From assembly GCF_019139675.1 (NCBI RefSeq), contig NZ_CP077077.1:4588001-4652000 (forward strand): 64,000 nucleotides of DNA. Direction: 5' to 3'. Under the pieces are notes generated by a model. The model was not told where the DNA came from. It was given only the letters and a program-made list of their open reading frames with translations, and did no database searches. A program made the translations under genes and the position numbers. Of this stretch, positions 1 through 8,964 are shown piece after piece; within the stretch, counting starts at the first letter, position 1, and the number at the start of each line of letters is the position of its first letter. The DNA is from Pseudomonas maumuensis (lineage in GTDB: Bacteria > Pseudomonadota > Gammaproteobacteria > Pseudomonadales > Pseudomonadaceae).

Positions 1-219
1 CCTGACCCCCAACGCTGCCCCGCCTGCGGCGCCCTCAACCAATGCGGCCTGGCCGATCCGCGCAACGCCACGCAAGGCTGCTGGTGCTTCGAGGTGGTCA
101 TCGACTCGGCAGTCATCGAAGCCCTGCCCGCCGAACTTCGCGACAAGGCCTGCCTGTGCCCGCGCTGCGCACAGGTAGACGCGCAGCTCAAGGCAGCGCA
201 GGCGCGCACTATCCGTTAG
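1..219 (+). CDS. Cysteine-rich CWC family protein (C-terminal part)
   Basis: Reading frame 1 is open from the first base to a TAG at 217-219, so the 5' end lies outside the window. The 72 visible residues contain CPAC, QCG, GCWC and CLCPRC, the cysteine spacing of the small CWC family, which probably binds zinc. The role of the family is not known. It ends 32 bp before the pseudouridine synthase start and is on the same strand, so the two may be co-transcribed. The identification rests on the cysteine pattern alone. Confidence 0.8.
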   Translation, partial: PDPQRCPACGALNQCGLADPRNATQGCWCFEVVIDSAVIEALPAELRDKACLCPRCAQVDAQLKAAQARTIR

Positions 220-251
220 ACTGCGCGCCGATTTCCCGCAAACGACCCTCC

Positions 252-944
252 ATGCGCCTCGACCGATTCCTCGGCAACCTGCCCTGCTACAACCGCCAGC
301 AAGTGCGCCTGCTGCTGGCCCAAGGGCGTGTGCGCGTGGACGGCATGGTGACCGCCGACCCACTGCTGGAGGTGCGCGAATTCAGCCGCGTCGAAGTGGA
401 CGAGCAGGTGTACCAAGCCGGTCGCCCGGCACGCTACCTGATGCTGCACAAGCCCGCCGGCTGCGTCAGCGCCACCCACGACCCGCAGCACCGCACCGTG
501 CTCGACCTGCTGCCGGCGGCGCTACGCGATGAGCTGCACATCGCCGGGCGCCTGGACTACAACACCACCGGGCTGATGATCCTGACCAACGATGGCCAGT
601 GGTCGCGGCGCCTGACCCAGCCCCGGACCAAGCAGCCCAAGACCTATCTGGTGCATACCGAGGACGAGATTGGTGCGCACTACGTCGACAAGTTCCGTGA
701 AGGCGTCTACTTCGCCTTCGAAGACCTCACCACCCTGCCCGCGCAGCTGGATGTCCTCGGCCCGCGCAGCGCGCGCCTGACCATCGTCGAGGGCCGCTAT
801 CACCAGGTGAAGCGGATGTTCGGACACTTCCAGAACAAGGTGGTGGCGCTGCATCGGGAAAGCATGGGGTCAATCACACTGGACCCGATATTGCATCCTG
901 GAGAGTTCAGGGCGCTGACCGACGAGGAAGTCGCCTCGGTCTGA
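252..944 (+). CDS. rsuA: RsuA-family 16S rRNA pseudouridine synthase
   Basis: This 230-residue protein has an N-terminal S4-like RNA-binding domain (about residues 1-58) and a pseudouridine synthase domain. The catalytic motif GRLDYNTTGL lies at about 99-108, with the expected aspartate at D102, and an LTNDG follows. In the RsuA family this enzyme converts U516 of 16S rRNA to pseudouridine during small-subunit assembly in the cytoplasm. The ATG at 252 is preferred because it starts directly at the S4 domain. An in-frame upstream start would overlap the CWC gene. RsuA is favoured over RluE/RluF because of the short length, but the paralogue is not proven from sequence. Confidence 0.87.
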   Translation: MRLDRFLGNLPCYNRQQVRLLLAQGRVRVDGMVTADPLLEVREFSRVEVDEQVYQAGRPARYLMLHKPAGCVSATHDPQHRTVLDLLPAALRDELHIAGRLDYNTTGLMILTNDGQWSRRLTQPRTKQPKTYLVHTEDEIGAHYVDKFREGVYFAFEDLTTLPAQLDVLGPRSARLTIVEGRYHQVKRMFGHFQNKVVALHRESMGSITLDPILHPGEFRALTDEEVASV

Positions 945-1322
945 GCCGATCACCATTCGGCGGTTTCCCACGAAAGATTGTCCCAACGGCACTTGCGCGA
1001 TCCTGCCCGCGCTGCTTGACTGCTAACTCGTCGGTCTGCATGTGACCAGCCAGTCACAACCGTAGTCCAAGACGCCCTTTACCGGCCACCCGGGGTCTCG
1101 ATGCCCTGGGGCACGGTAATCGCCCGCCACAACAATACCGTCGACACCAGCGTCAAGGATCGACACAAGGGCCCACCGGTTTTCAGTTCCAGGCGAATGC
1201 CTACCTGTCATAAAGCACGTGCATCCTGATGGCCAGTCCGGTCGGTTCGGCGCCAGCCCGCCAAGCGACCACGCAGGTCAGCAGGTGACGCGAATACCCT
1301 TTTTGCGCCAGGAGTCGATGAC
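945..1322. other. Intergenic region without a recognised gene
   Basis: This 378-bp gap separates the pseudouridine synthase from phaG. A 62-codon minus-strand open frame at 1023-1211 has no recognisable domain and no good ribosome-binding site, so I do not call it a gene. The end of the gap carries the phaG ribosome-binding site (CAGGAG, 8 nt before the ATG). I see no clear -24/-12 or -35/-10 promoter. Confidence 0.5.
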
Positions 1323-2207
1323 ATGAGGCCAGAAATCGCTGTACTTGATATCCAAGGGCAGTACCGGGTTTACACGGAGTTCCATCGCGCGCAGGGCGCC
1401 GAGAAGACGATCATCCTGATCAATGGCTCGTTGGCCACCACGGCGTCCTTTGCACAGACAGTGCGCAACCTGCACCCACAGTTCAACGTGGTGCTGTACG
1501 ACCAGCCGTACGCCGGCAAGTCGAAACCCCACAACCGCCATGAACGCTTGCTGACCAAGGAGACCGAGGCGCACATCCTGCTCGAGCTGATCGAGCACTT
1601 CCGCGCCGACCACGTGATGTCGTTCTCCTGGGGCGGCGCCTGCACCCTGCTGGCCCTGGCGCACCAGCCGCGGCTGGTGAAAAAGGCCATCGTCAGCTCG
1701 TTCTCGCCGGTGATCAACGAACCGATGCGCGACTACCTGGATCGCGGCTGCCAGTACCTGGCCGCCTGCGACCGCTACCAGGTGGGCAACCTGGTCAACG
1801 ACACCATCGGCAAGTACCTGCCGTCGTTGTTCAAGCGCTTCAACTACCGGCACGTCAGCAGCCTGGACAGCCACGAGTACGCGCAGATGCACTTCCACAT
1901 CAACCAGGTGCTCGAGCATGACCTTGAGCGGGCGCTGAAGGCCGCGCGCAACATCGACATCCCGGTGCTGTTCATCAACGGCGACCGCGACGAGTACACC
2001 ACCGTCGAGGATGCCCGCCAGTTCAGCCGCCATGTCGGGCGTAGCCAGTTCAGTGTGATCCGCGGGGCCGGTCACTTCCTGGACATGGAACACAAAAGCG
2101 CCTGCGAGGATACCCGCGATGCCATGCTCGGTTTCCTCAAGCCGGCCTTGCGTGAATCCCGCCAACGCTACGCACAGGAACCGGGGCAGCATGCACTGGC
2201 GATCTGA
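1323..2207 (+). CDS. phaG: (R)-3-hydroxyacyl-ACP:CoA transacylase / 3-hydroxyacyl-ACP thioesterase PhaG
   Basis: The 294-residue alpha/beta hydrolase closely follows P. putida PhaG as I know it (start MRPEIAVLDIQGQYRVYTEF, about 295 residues). It links de novo fatty acid synthesis to medium-chain polyhydroxyalkanoate by releasing or transferring (R)-3-hydroxyacyl groups from ACP. Both thioesterase and transacylase activity have been proposed for the family. The nucleophile elbow SFSWGG gives S102, and D223 (NGDRDEY) and H251 (GHFLDME) complete a plausible triad. There is no signal peptide. The gene stands alone, with a good AGGAG before the ATG and a stem-loop after it. Confidence 0.95.
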   Translation: MRPEIAVLDIQGQYRVYTEFHRAQGAEKTIILINGSLATTASFAQTVRNLHPQFNVVLYDQPYAGKSKPHNRHERLLTKETEAHILLELIEHFRADHVMSFSWGGACTLLALAHQPRLVKKAIVSSFSPVINEPMRDYLDRGCQYLAACDRYQVGNLVNDTIGKYLPSLFKRFNYRHVSSLDSHEYAQMHFHINQVLEHDLERALKAARNIDIPVLFINGDRDEYTTVEDARQFSRHVGRSQFSVIRGAGHFLDMEHKSACEDTRDAMLGFLKPALRESRQRYAQEPGQHALAI

Positions 2208-2213
2208 ACGCAT

Positions 2214-2268
2214 CGGCGTCCTGTAGCCCTCGTTACCCGCAGGCTACGGGCCGCCGACAGGCTTTTTT
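2214..2268 (+). terminator. Probable terminator of phaG
   Basis: Nested arms CGGCG/CGCCG (2214-2218 with 2252-2256) and GTAGCC/GGCTAC (2223-2228 with 2242-2247) form a stem-loop, and six T residues follow at 2263-2268. The stem is interrupted and the T-run is six bases downstream of it, so efficiency is uncertain. Confidence 0.55.
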
Positions 2269-2323
2269 ACAACCGTGGGGCTTCTCATTCGAGGAGGGTT
2301 CTGGTAAAAAGGCTGGCTTCGAA

Positions 2324-2397
2324 GCGGGTATAGTTTATTGGTAAAACTATAGCTTCCCAAGCTATTGAGGAGGGTTCGATTCCCTCTACCCGCTCCA
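2324..2397 (+). tRNA. tRNA-Gly (anticodon CCC)
   Basis: The sequence folds as a 74-nt tRNA. The 7-bp acceptor stem is GCGGGTA/TACCCGC. The anticodon stem ATAGC/GCTAT holds the loop TTCCCAA, giving anticodon CCC, and the T arm is GAGGG-TTCGATT-CCCTC. A U discriminator and an encoded CCA close the gene. It reads glycine GGG codons. Its 3' end and terminator are repeated in degenerate form at 2889-2969, which suggests past use as an integration site. Confidence 0.96.
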
Positions 2398-2470
2398 TCT
2401 CGCATTCCCCGCACGACGTTCCAATAACGTCGTCGCTGTCAAAAGGAGCCTCGGCTCCTTTTTTCGTTTC
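2374..2470 (+). repeat. Putative attL-like copy (tRNA-Gly 3' end plus terminator)
   Basis: This stretch, from the T loop of tRNA-Gly(CCC) through its terminator, recurs in degenerate form at 2889-2969. Shared blocks include GTTCGATTC, CCCGCTCCA, CTGTCAAAAGGAGC and TTTTTTCGTTTC in the same order. Such a duplication is the usual mark left by an integrase that targets a tRNA 3' end. Element boundaries are inferred. Confidence 0.65.
2441..2466 (+). terminator. Rho-independent terminator of tRNA-Gly
   Basis: The perfect stem AAAAGGAGCC/GGCTCCTTTT with a two-base loop ends in a run of T. It lies 44 bp after the tRNA CCA end. A damaged copy of the same hairpin is seen at 2941-2966. Confidence 0.9.
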
Positions 2471-2515
2471 TGCGCTTGAAACTCAAAGCACCGCTGAGAA
2501 TACCAAGGTCAATCC

Positions 2516-2743
2516 TCATTGCCCTTCTCGGTCTTCAAACGCCGACCGAACGGCCTCCCCGATTCGGGCTGCGAGGCGCTCGTCGTCGAGCTGCGGATAT
2601 TGCTTCTTGAGCTTGCCTGAAACATTCCAGCCATTCTCCTTCACCGCGCGAATGATGCGGCTTGCATCCTGGTCTGGCATCTCCACCACATTTTTCCGGA
2701 AGCCCAAAAACGCTAATATTTTTTGACTATCACCGCAAAACAA
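2516..2743 (-). pseudogene. Unrecognised small frame, possibly the remnant of an integrated element
   Basis: This 75-codon minus-strand frame lies between the two tRNA-derived repeats. From an internal methionine (MPDQDASRI) its product looks like a plausible helical, charged C-terminal domain with a sensible composition, whereas the first 21 residues do not. I do not recognise the family. The stretch upstream of its start (2690-2880) is AT-rich and has no long frame. I read it as the tail of a larger gene whose 5' part was lost. A short intact gene cannot be excluded. Confidence 0.35.
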
Positions 2744-2888
2744 TACCGCCAGCCGTCAAACGCAAAAATACTACGGGACACACAAATTCACTACCGATTC
2801 AGATGGTTTACTCAAAAACGATAATGAAAGCGCTCCTCGCGAATTCCTTGGCCGCTCATCTCCCCTGCCCGAAGTTTGTCCTATAACC

Positions 2889-2969
2889 GTTCGATTCACT
2901 CTCCCGCTCCAACTCGTATTCCGTCCACGTCGTCTCTGTCAAAAGGAGCGTCGACTGTTTTTTCGTTTC
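2889..2969 (+). repeat. Putative attR-like degenerate copy of the tRNA-Gly 3' end
   Basis: This is a decayed direct repeat of 2374-2470. The T-arm/acceptor segment and the terminator hairpin are both recognisable but mutated, and about six bases are missing in the middle. It marks the far side of a roughly 0.5-kb insert after tRNA-Gly. No integrase gene is present. Confidence 0.6.
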
Positions 2970-3084
2970 CAACGTGCCTTTGTTGATCTGGCCCATAGCC
3001 ATCGCCGCGCCAATTGGCTTGAATAGCCAGTCGTGCGCGGCGCCTGACCGCTACGCTTTCTGAAACATCTCCAAAGGACTGCGC

Positions 3085-4785
3085 ATGTTTCTCTCCCGCT
3101 GGCTACCGGGCCTGGCCAACCTGCTGCACTACCGCCGCGAGTGGTTCCATGCTGACCTGCAGGCCGGCCTGTCGGTGGCCGCGATCCAGATCCCCATCGC
3201 CATCGCCTATGCGCAGATCGTCGGCCTGCCGCCACAGTACGGCTTGTATGCCTGCGTGCTGCCGATGATGGTCTATGCCCTGGTCGGCAGCTCACGGCAA
3301 TTGATGGTCGGCCCGGACGCCGCCACCTGCGCCATGATCGGCGGCGCCGTGGCACCGCTGGCCATGGGCGACCCGCAACGCATCGCCGAGCTGTCGGTGA
3401 TCGTCACCGTGCTGGTGGGCGTGATGCTGATCGCCGCCGGGGTGGCGCGGGCCGGTTTTATCGCCAGCTTCTTCTCGCGGCCGATCCTCATCGGCTACCT
3501 CAATGGCATCGGCCTGAGCCTGCTCGCCGGGCAGTTGTCGAAGGTGGTGGGTTTCAAGATCGAAGGCGACGGTTTCATTCTCAGCCTGATCAACTTCTTC
3601 CAGCGTCTGGGCGAGATCCACTGGCTGACGCTAGCCATCGGACTGGCCGGCCTGAGCCTGCTGATCTGGCTACCACGGCGCTATCCGCGGCTGCCGGCGG
3701 CGCTGGTGACCGTGGTGGTATTCACCGCCCTGGCCGGACTGTTCGGCCTGGACCGTTTCGGCGTGGCGATCCTCGGCCCGGTGCCGGCGGGCATTCCCGA
3801 GCTGGCCTGGCCACAGAGCTCCCTGGCGGAAACCAAGAGCCTGCTGCGCGACGCCCTGGGTATCGCCACCATCAGTTTCTGCAGCGCCATGCTCACCGCC
3901 CGCAGCTTCGCCGCCCGCCACGGCTACGCGATCAACGCCAACCATGAGTTCCTCGCCCTGGGCGTGAGCAACCTGGCCGCCGGTATTTCCCAGGGCTTCG
4001 CCATCAGCGGCGCCGACTCGCGCACCGCAGTCAACGACATGGTCGGCGGCAAGAGCCAGCTGGTGGGCATCATCGCCGCACTGGTGATCGCCTTGATCCT
4101 GCTGTTCTTCACCGCGCCCATGGCCTGGATTCCCCAGGCTGCGCTGGGCGCGGTGCTGCTCATGGCCGGCTGGGGGTTGATCGACGTGAAGTCGCTCAAG
4201 ACCATCCGCAAGCTCAGCCGTTTCGAGTTCTGGCTGTGCCTGCTGACCACGGTCGGCGTACTCGGCCTGGGCGTGTTGCCGGGCATCGTGTTCGCCGTGA
4301 CCCTGGCCATCCTGCGCCTGCTCTACAGCATCTACCAGCCCACCGACGCCGTGCTTGGCTGGGTGCCGGGCATCGAGGGCCAGGTGGACGTGCGCCAGCA
4401 CAAGGATGCCCGCACCGTGCCAGGCCTGCTGGTGTACCGCTTCGACGACGCGATCCTGTTCTTCAACGCCGACTACTTCAAGATGCGCCTGCTCGAAGCC
4501 GTACAGAACGTGGAGAAAACCCAGGTGGTGCTGTTCGATGCGGAAGCTGTGACCAGCATCGACGTCAGCGGCATCGCCGCCCTGCGCGAGGTGCGCGACA
4601 CCCTCGCCGCCCAGGGCATCCACTTCGCCATCGCCCGCGCCCGCGGCACCTTCCTGCGCATGCTGGTGCGTTCCGGGATGGCGCGGGAGATGGAGGAGAA
4701 ACTGCTGTTCGGCTCGGTACGGGCGGGGATTCGGGCGTATCGGGTATGGCGCAACAGGGCTCGGCGGGAGGGTGCTGCGGATTGA
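3085..4785 (+). CDS. SulP-family anion transporter with STAS domain
   Basis: The 566-residue inner-membrane protein starts with the SulP transmembrane core (about residues 20-420). It includes the characteristic early segments AYAQIVGLPPQYGLYA and ALVGSSRQLMVGPDA. A cytoplasmic STAS domain follows (about 435-545), with the typical VVLFDAEAVTSIDVSG strand-helix. SulP proteins move sulfate, bicarbonate, nitrate or dicarboxylates, and the substrate cannot be read from sequence. There is no carbonic anhydrase or sulfur-assimilation gene beside it. The ATG at 3085 is preceded by CAAAGGACTGCGC, a reasonable ribosome-binding site. Confidence 0.9.
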   Translation: MFLSRWLPGLANLLHYRREWFHADLQAGLSVAAIQIPIAIAYAQIVGLPPQYGLYACVLPMMVYALVGSSRQLMVGPDAATCAMIGGAVAPLAMGDPQRIAELSVIVTVLVGVMLIAAGVARAGFIASFFSRPILIGYLNGIGLSLLAGQLSKVVGFKIEGDGFILSLINFFQRLGEIHWLTLAIGLAGLSLLIWLPRRYPRLPAALVTVVVFTALAGLFGLDRFGVAILGPVPAGIPELAWPQSSLAETKSLLRDALGIATISFCSAMLTARSFAARHGYAINANHEFLALGVSNLAAGISQGFAISGADSRTAVNDMVGGKSQLVGIIAALVIALILLFFTAPMAWIPQAALGAVLLMAGWGLIDVKSLKTIRKLSRFEFWLCLLTTVGVLGLGVLPGIVFAVTLAILRLLYSIYQPTDAVLGWVPGIEGQVDVRQHKDARTVPGLLVYRFDDAILFFNADYFKMRLLEAVQNVEKTQVVLFDAEAVTSIDVSGIAALREVRDTLAAQGIHFAIARARGTFLRMLVRSGMAREMEEKLLFGSVRAGIRAYRVWRNRARREGAAD

Positions 4786-4853
4786 GGGAGGGGGTGGCTT
4801 GCGATCCCACTTGGGCGGGCGGGTGCCAGGCGATGGTCTTGCAGCGCTCTCAA

Positions 4854-4883
4854 GATCGAGCGCCGCGCGGGCGGCGCTCGATC
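4854..4883. repeat. GC-rich palindrome (copy 1 of 2)
   Basis: The arms GATCGAGCGCC and GGCGCTCGATC form a perfect hairpin with a short GC-rich centre. It lies between the convergent SulP and esterase genes. A near-identical copy is at 17420-17447. It may be a small REP-type element or a bidirectional terminator, though there is no T-run. Confidence 0.7.
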
Positions 4884-4919
4884 TCATAGACGCAGACGAT
4901 CCATCGTTGAAAACTTGCG

Positions 4920-6515
4920 TTACGGCACACAAGCCCGCGCAACAGCCTGTGTCCCCTGCCCAAGCAAGCTGATCAACCCACAGGGCAGGCTCCCCCGCCA
5001 CTGCAGATAGTCATGCCCCGCCGGAAACTCCACCTGTTCCACCCGGTACCCTTTGGCCAGCAACACATCGCGCAAGTGGCGGTTGGTGTCGAGAATTTTC
5101 GGCCCTTCGAACAGACCCGACTGCAAGTAGAACCGCAGTGGCTGGCGTGGCGCCTTGACGTACTCGCGGGTCAGCCAGCCAGATTCGTCACCGGCCATCG
5201 GCCACCAGTAGGAACCGGACATGCTCAGCACATTGCCGAACAACTCCGGGTGCCTGAGGCCCAGGTAGGCCGACGCCAGGCCGCCGTAGCTGGACCCTGC
5301 TACCACAGTGCGCGAGGCCGGTGCCGCGAGCCCCTGGTGGCTGGCCCAAGGCATCAGTTCCTCGGCCATGAACCTTGCGAACAGTGGATTAGGCGGCAAC
5401 TCCCGCTCGCGGCTTTGGCTGCTGGGGTTGGCGATGATCAGCGCCGCAGTGGGCGGGATCAGGCCGTCGGCAATCAGGTTGTCGAGTATCGTCGGCGTCG
5501 GCACCTGGCGGGTGTAGGCATGGGCATCGAACAGCACCAGCAAGGCCTGGTCGGCCTTGCCCGGGCGCCAACCTGCCGGGCGGTAGAGGTAGATGTCGCG
5601 CTCGTTGCCCAGCACCTCGCTGGCCAGGCGCCTGCGCTCCAAACTGCCACGGGCCACCCCGGCACGCTCGGCCACCCACGGCTGGGGCGGCGCATCCACA
5701 AGTTCCAGCCGTGAGCGCGACAACCAGGCGTCGCCACTGGCGTCGGCGAAGGTATTCGGGTTCAACGGATCGCGCCGGGTACTGGCCAGGATCACCCGGC
5801 GGTCGTCGGACACCGGCACATCCGGCGCCATCTGATAACTCAGGCGGGTCGTCGCAGGTACCTCGAAGCTGTGGAACCAGACATCGCTCGTGCCCAGCCG
5901 AGACAGCGGTTCGTGATTGCCTGTGGGGGCGCCGAACATCCTCACGTTGTCCCGTGCCCCGCGCCAGAGGAAGGTGACCAGGCGCTTGCCGGGTTGCCCA
6001 GCAATGGCCTCGACCAATGGCGTTCCCTCAACGGCACGGGTCTGCCAGAAGCCTTCGCTGGTGCCACCCGTTGCCAGGTGCTGCTGCAGGGCGCGCAGGG
6101 TCGGGCTGAGCAGCGCCGCCGGTGTACGGCGTTGCTCGCCGACAGGCAGGACCTGTTCCAGGCTCAGGCTGAAACGCGCCGCCGGGCGTATCGCCAGGGG
6201 TTCGGCGCGCACCGCGTAACGGCCGTCCTGCGCCGCGACGAAGAGGAACTCGCGGGGCTGGTCCAGGCCGTCGATCAGCAGCCGCAACGGACGCCCTTCG
6301 GCGTCCAGCAGGCGCAGGCTGACGTCACCGTCGAGCCGACCACGCACCAGGTCCCCGGCCTTGAGCGCCACTTGCCAGGCTGGCGGATGCGCTGCGCCGA
6401 CCTGGCCGGCAACCGGTTTTCCAACCTCGAGATCGGCGTACGCGCCCGCCAAGGTCAGATTCGAATAGAGCATGGCCAGCAGGCATGCTCCGCCCAAGCG
6501 CTTCAATCGCTGCAT
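4920..6515 (-). CDS. Periplasmic enterochelin-esterase-like alpha/beta hydrolase
   Basis: The 531-residue protein has a probable signal peptide (residues 1 to about 27, ending AGAYA), an N-terminal beta-rich region, and a C-terminal esterase D/Fes-type hydrolase domain. The nucleophile motif GSSYGG gives S409, and GHDYLQW near the end supplies the likely histidine. Fes-type enzymes cut ferric catecholate siderophores to free iron. A periplasmic form has precedent in Pseudomonas PfeE. The gene follows the TonB receptor by 7 bp on the same strand, so one receptor/esterase operon is likely. The ATG at 6515 has GAGGTG upstream and gives the signal peptide. The exact siderophore is unknown. Confidence 0.85.
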   Translation of the reverse strand: MQRLKRLGGACLLAMLYSNLTLAGAYADLEVGKPVAGQVGAAHPPAWQVALKAGDLVRGRLDGDVSLRLLDAEGRPLRLLIDGLDQPREFLFVAAQDGRYAVRAEPLAIRPAARFSLSLEQVLPVGEQRRTPAALLSPTLRALQQHLATGGTSEGFWQTRAVEGTPLVEAIAGQPGKRLVTFLWRGARDNVRMFGAPTGNHEPLSRLGTSDVWFHSFEVPATTRLSYQMAPDVPVSDDRRVILASTRRDPLNPNTFADASGDAWLSRSRLELVDAPPQPWVAERAGVARGSLERRRLASEVLGNERDIYLYRPAGWRPGKADQALLVLFDAHAYTRQVPTPTILDNLIADGLIPPTAALIIANPSSQSRERELPPNPLFARFMAEELMPWASHQGLAAPASRTVVAGSSYGGLASAYLGLRHPELFGNVLSMSGSYWWPMAGDESGWLTREYVKAPRQPLRFYLQSGLFEGPKILDTNRHLRDVLLAKGYRVEQVEFPAGHDYLQWRGSLPCGLISLLGQGTQAVARACVP

Positions 6516-6522
6516 GTTCACC

Positions 6523-8886
6523 TCAGAAGTCGACGCTGGCGGAGAGTTTGAGCGTGCGCGGTTCGCTGACAGTCGCATAACCATCGTTGAACACACCGGC
6601 CCAGTAGGCGCGGTTCTCGACGTTCTCCAGGCTGGCGCGCAGGGTCACGTCCTTGCTCAGCACCTTGGTCGCATAGCGCGCGCCCAGGTCATAGCGGGTC
6701 CACTGTGGGATCTTCAGCTGGTTGGCGGAATCGAGGTACTGGGAGCTGCTGTGAATACCCAGCGCGGTCAGGGTCAGGCCCTCGACCCCAGGCAGATCCC
6801 ACTCGGCGCCGAGGTTGGCCGACCAGGCCGGTACGCCGCGGGCGGTGTTGCCGTCCATGGCGCCATTGGCGGTCTTGCTCAGCACCGCGCGGGTGTAGGT
6901 CACGCCACCGAGCAGGCGCACGCTGGGGACGATTTCGCCGAACATCGTCCACTCCACGCCACGGTTGCGCTGCTCGCCGTCGTCGTTGTAGCGATTGCTG
7001 GGCTTGTCGTAGATCATGCTGGGCTTGTCGATCTGGAACACCGCCAGCGTGTGGGTGAAGTCGCCCAGATCCCACTTCACCCCGGCCTCCATCTGCTTGG
7101 CGACATAGGGCGCGAACTGCTCGCCGTAGTTGGCGGCCTTCTGGTCGGTGACCATGCCACCCTGGGTCAGGCCCTCGATGTAGTTGGCATACAGCGATAC
7201 CGGCGCCTCCCAGGGCTTGAGCACGATACCCACGGCGGGGGTCAGCTTGCGCTCGTCGTACGAAGGGTTGCTCATCTTCTGCCGCACGCGCTGGGAACGC
7301 ACGCCGAGGGTGAGCAGCACACGCTCGTCCAGGAAGCCCAGGGTATCTGCCACGGCAAAGCTCGAAAGGGTGTTGTCGCCGGTCTTGTCGCTGCTGCCGT
7401 GGTCACCCGCGATGATCGCCTTGCCCGGGTGGTAGATGTTGGTGGGGTACTTGGCGCCGGTGACCGTCGGCGCACGGCCGATGTCCTGGTGCAGCAAGGT
7501 GGTGCTGAGCACCAGTTGGTGGCTGACCGGACCGGTCATGAAGTTGCCGCGCAGGCCGGCCTCGGTGGAAAGACTGTGGGTGTAGCCGGCCTGGTTGTAG
7601 GTTTCCCCCGTGGCCGTGCCGTCGGCCTTGTTCACCACCACCCGGGTGCCGTTGAGGAAACCATCGTAGCGGGTGCGCGCGCCGCCGACGCTGGCGTAGG
7701 CGGTCCAGCTGTCATCGAGCTGGTACTCGCCACGCACCACCACGGCCTTGCTGATCTGCCGGGCGTGGATGCCTTCGAGGATGTTGGTATCCGGCTTGGG
7801 CGCGCGGGTCACGTGCTTGAGGCCGCTGAAACCGGCCATCATCGGGCTGCCGTTCTCCAGCTTCTCGTGGCTTTCGTAGGCATCCAGTTCGAGCTTGAAG
7901 TCATCGCCCCGATAGTCCAGTGCCAACGCCGCCAGGGTGCGGTCCTTGGATTGTTCGTCGACACCCGTGTCGCCGCTGCCATAAACGCCGTTGAAGCGAA
8001 TGCCGAAGCGCCCCTCGGCAAAGCGCTGGCCGACATCGACGTGCTCGGCGACATAACCCTCGGACACGTAGCTGGTGGTCAGCCGGGTCAGCGGCGTATC
8101 GCCGGCGCGCTTGGGCACCAGGTTGACCACCCCGCCCACGCCACCGTTGGGCGCCATGCCATTGAGCAGCGCGCCCGGCCCCTTGAGCACTTCGACGCGC
8201 TCGAGGAATTCGGTCGGCACATGGCCATCGGGCGCCAGGCCGTACAGGCCACCCAGCGCCAGCTCGGTGGAGTCCAGCGCATAGCCGCGGATCATGAAGT
8301 TCTCGTAGGCATGCCCTTCGCCGGTGCTGAAGCGGATCGACGGGTCGTTGCGCAACACCGCGCCGACCGTGCCGCTCTGCTGGTTCTCGATGGTCTTGGC
8401 GGTGTAGGCGGTGACACTGAAGGGGGTGTCCATCAGGTCGCGATTGCCCAGCATGCCGATGCGCGCGCCGCGGGCCACCTGGCCACCACTGTAGCTTTCC
8501 GGCAGGTCACTGTTGAAGCCAGAGGCGTTGACCGTGGTCGCCCCCAAGGTCAGGGCACCCTGGTCAGTCGGGCCGCGCAGGATGATCACGCCGTTTTCCT
8601 CCACCGCCACCAGGTCGCTGCCGGCCAGCAGCTGGCGCAGCGCCTGCAGCACGGTGTAGCGCCCCTGCAAGGCAGGCGTGCTGCGCCCGGCCAATACACG
8701 GCTATCGGCGGCGATCGCAACTCCCGAGGCATGGGCCAGGGCATGCACCGTGGCCTCCAGCGACTGGCCCGGCAAGTCGAGGTTCAGCGGCTGGCTATCG
8801 GCCAGGGCCAGGCCGCTGCCACCCAGGGCGCAGGCCAGTGCCAGGCGCCGCAGGGTGCCGGGGAAGCGGGAGGTGAAAAGCGACAT
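6523..8886 (-). CDS. TonB-dependent siderophore receptor with signalling (STN) domain
   Basis: The 787-residue protein begins with a signal peptide (about residues 1-30, ending GLALA). A secretin/TonB short N-terminal signalling domain follows (about 35-105), then a plug (SVTAYTAKTIENQQSGTV, about 155-250) and a 22-strand barrel ending in F. The STN domain is what lets FecA/FpvA-type receptors signal through FecR to an ECF sigma factor, and both partners are encoded just upstream. The co-transcribed Fes-like esterase suggests a catecholate or enterobactin-like ligand. The ATG at 8886 has AGGA six bases upstream. An in-frame TTG six bases earlier is less likely. Confidence 0.92.
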   Translation of the reverse strand: MSLFTSRFPGTLRRLALACALGGSGLALADSQPLNLDLPGQSLEATVHALAHASGVAIAADSRVLAGRSTPALQGRYTVLQALRQLLAGSDLVAVEENGVIILRGPTDQGALTLGATTVNASGFNSDLPESYSGGQVARGARIGMLGNRDLMDTPFSVTAYTAKTIENQQSGTVGAVLRNDPSIRFSTGEGHAYENFMIRGYALDSTELALGGLYGLAPDGHVPTEFLERVEVLKGPGALLNGMAPNGGVGGVVNLVPKRAGDTPLTRLTTSYVSEGYVAEHVDVGQRFAEGRFGIRFNGVYGSGDTGVDEQSKDRTLAALALDYRGDDFKLELDAYESHEKLENGSPMMAGFSGLKHVTRAPKPDTNILEGIHARQISKAVVVRGEYQLDDSWTAYASVGGARTRYDGFLNGTRVVVNKADGTATGETYNQAGYTHSLSTEAGLRGNFMTGPVSHQLVLSTTLLHQDIGRAPTVTGAKYPTNIYHPGKAIIAGDHGSSDKTGDNTLSSFAVADTLGFLDERVLLTLGVRSQRVRQKMSNPSYDERKLTPAVGIVLKPWEAPVSLYANYIEGLTQGGMVTDQKAANYGEQFAPYVAKQMEAGVKWDLGDFTHTLAVFQIDKPSMIYDKPSNRYNDDGEQRNRGVEWTMFGEIVPSVRLLGGVTYTRAVLSKTANGAMDGNTARGVPAWSANLGAEWDLPGVEGLTLTALGIHSSSQYLDSANQLKIPQWTRYDLGARYATKVLSKDVTLRASLENVENRAYWAGVFNDGYATVSEPRTLKLSASVDF

Positions 8887-8964
8887 GATCAATCCTTGCA
8901 GGAGGTGGGTTCACAGCTGATGACGCGGCAGCGGCGGTTTACCCCTCAAACGTTTTTCAGAGGA

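Noticed and set aside
1023..1211. Possible 62-codon minus-strand gene
   Set aside because: No ribosome-binding site, no recognised family and no neighbour context.
1278..2213. A 311-codon minus-strand frame covering phaG
   Set aside because: phaG is unmistakable on the plus strand, and the antisense product has no recognisable fold.
2662..2886. Plus-strand 74-codon frame in the tRNA-Gly scar
   Set aside because: It overlaps the opposite frame, has an unnatural composition and ends at the degenerate repeat.
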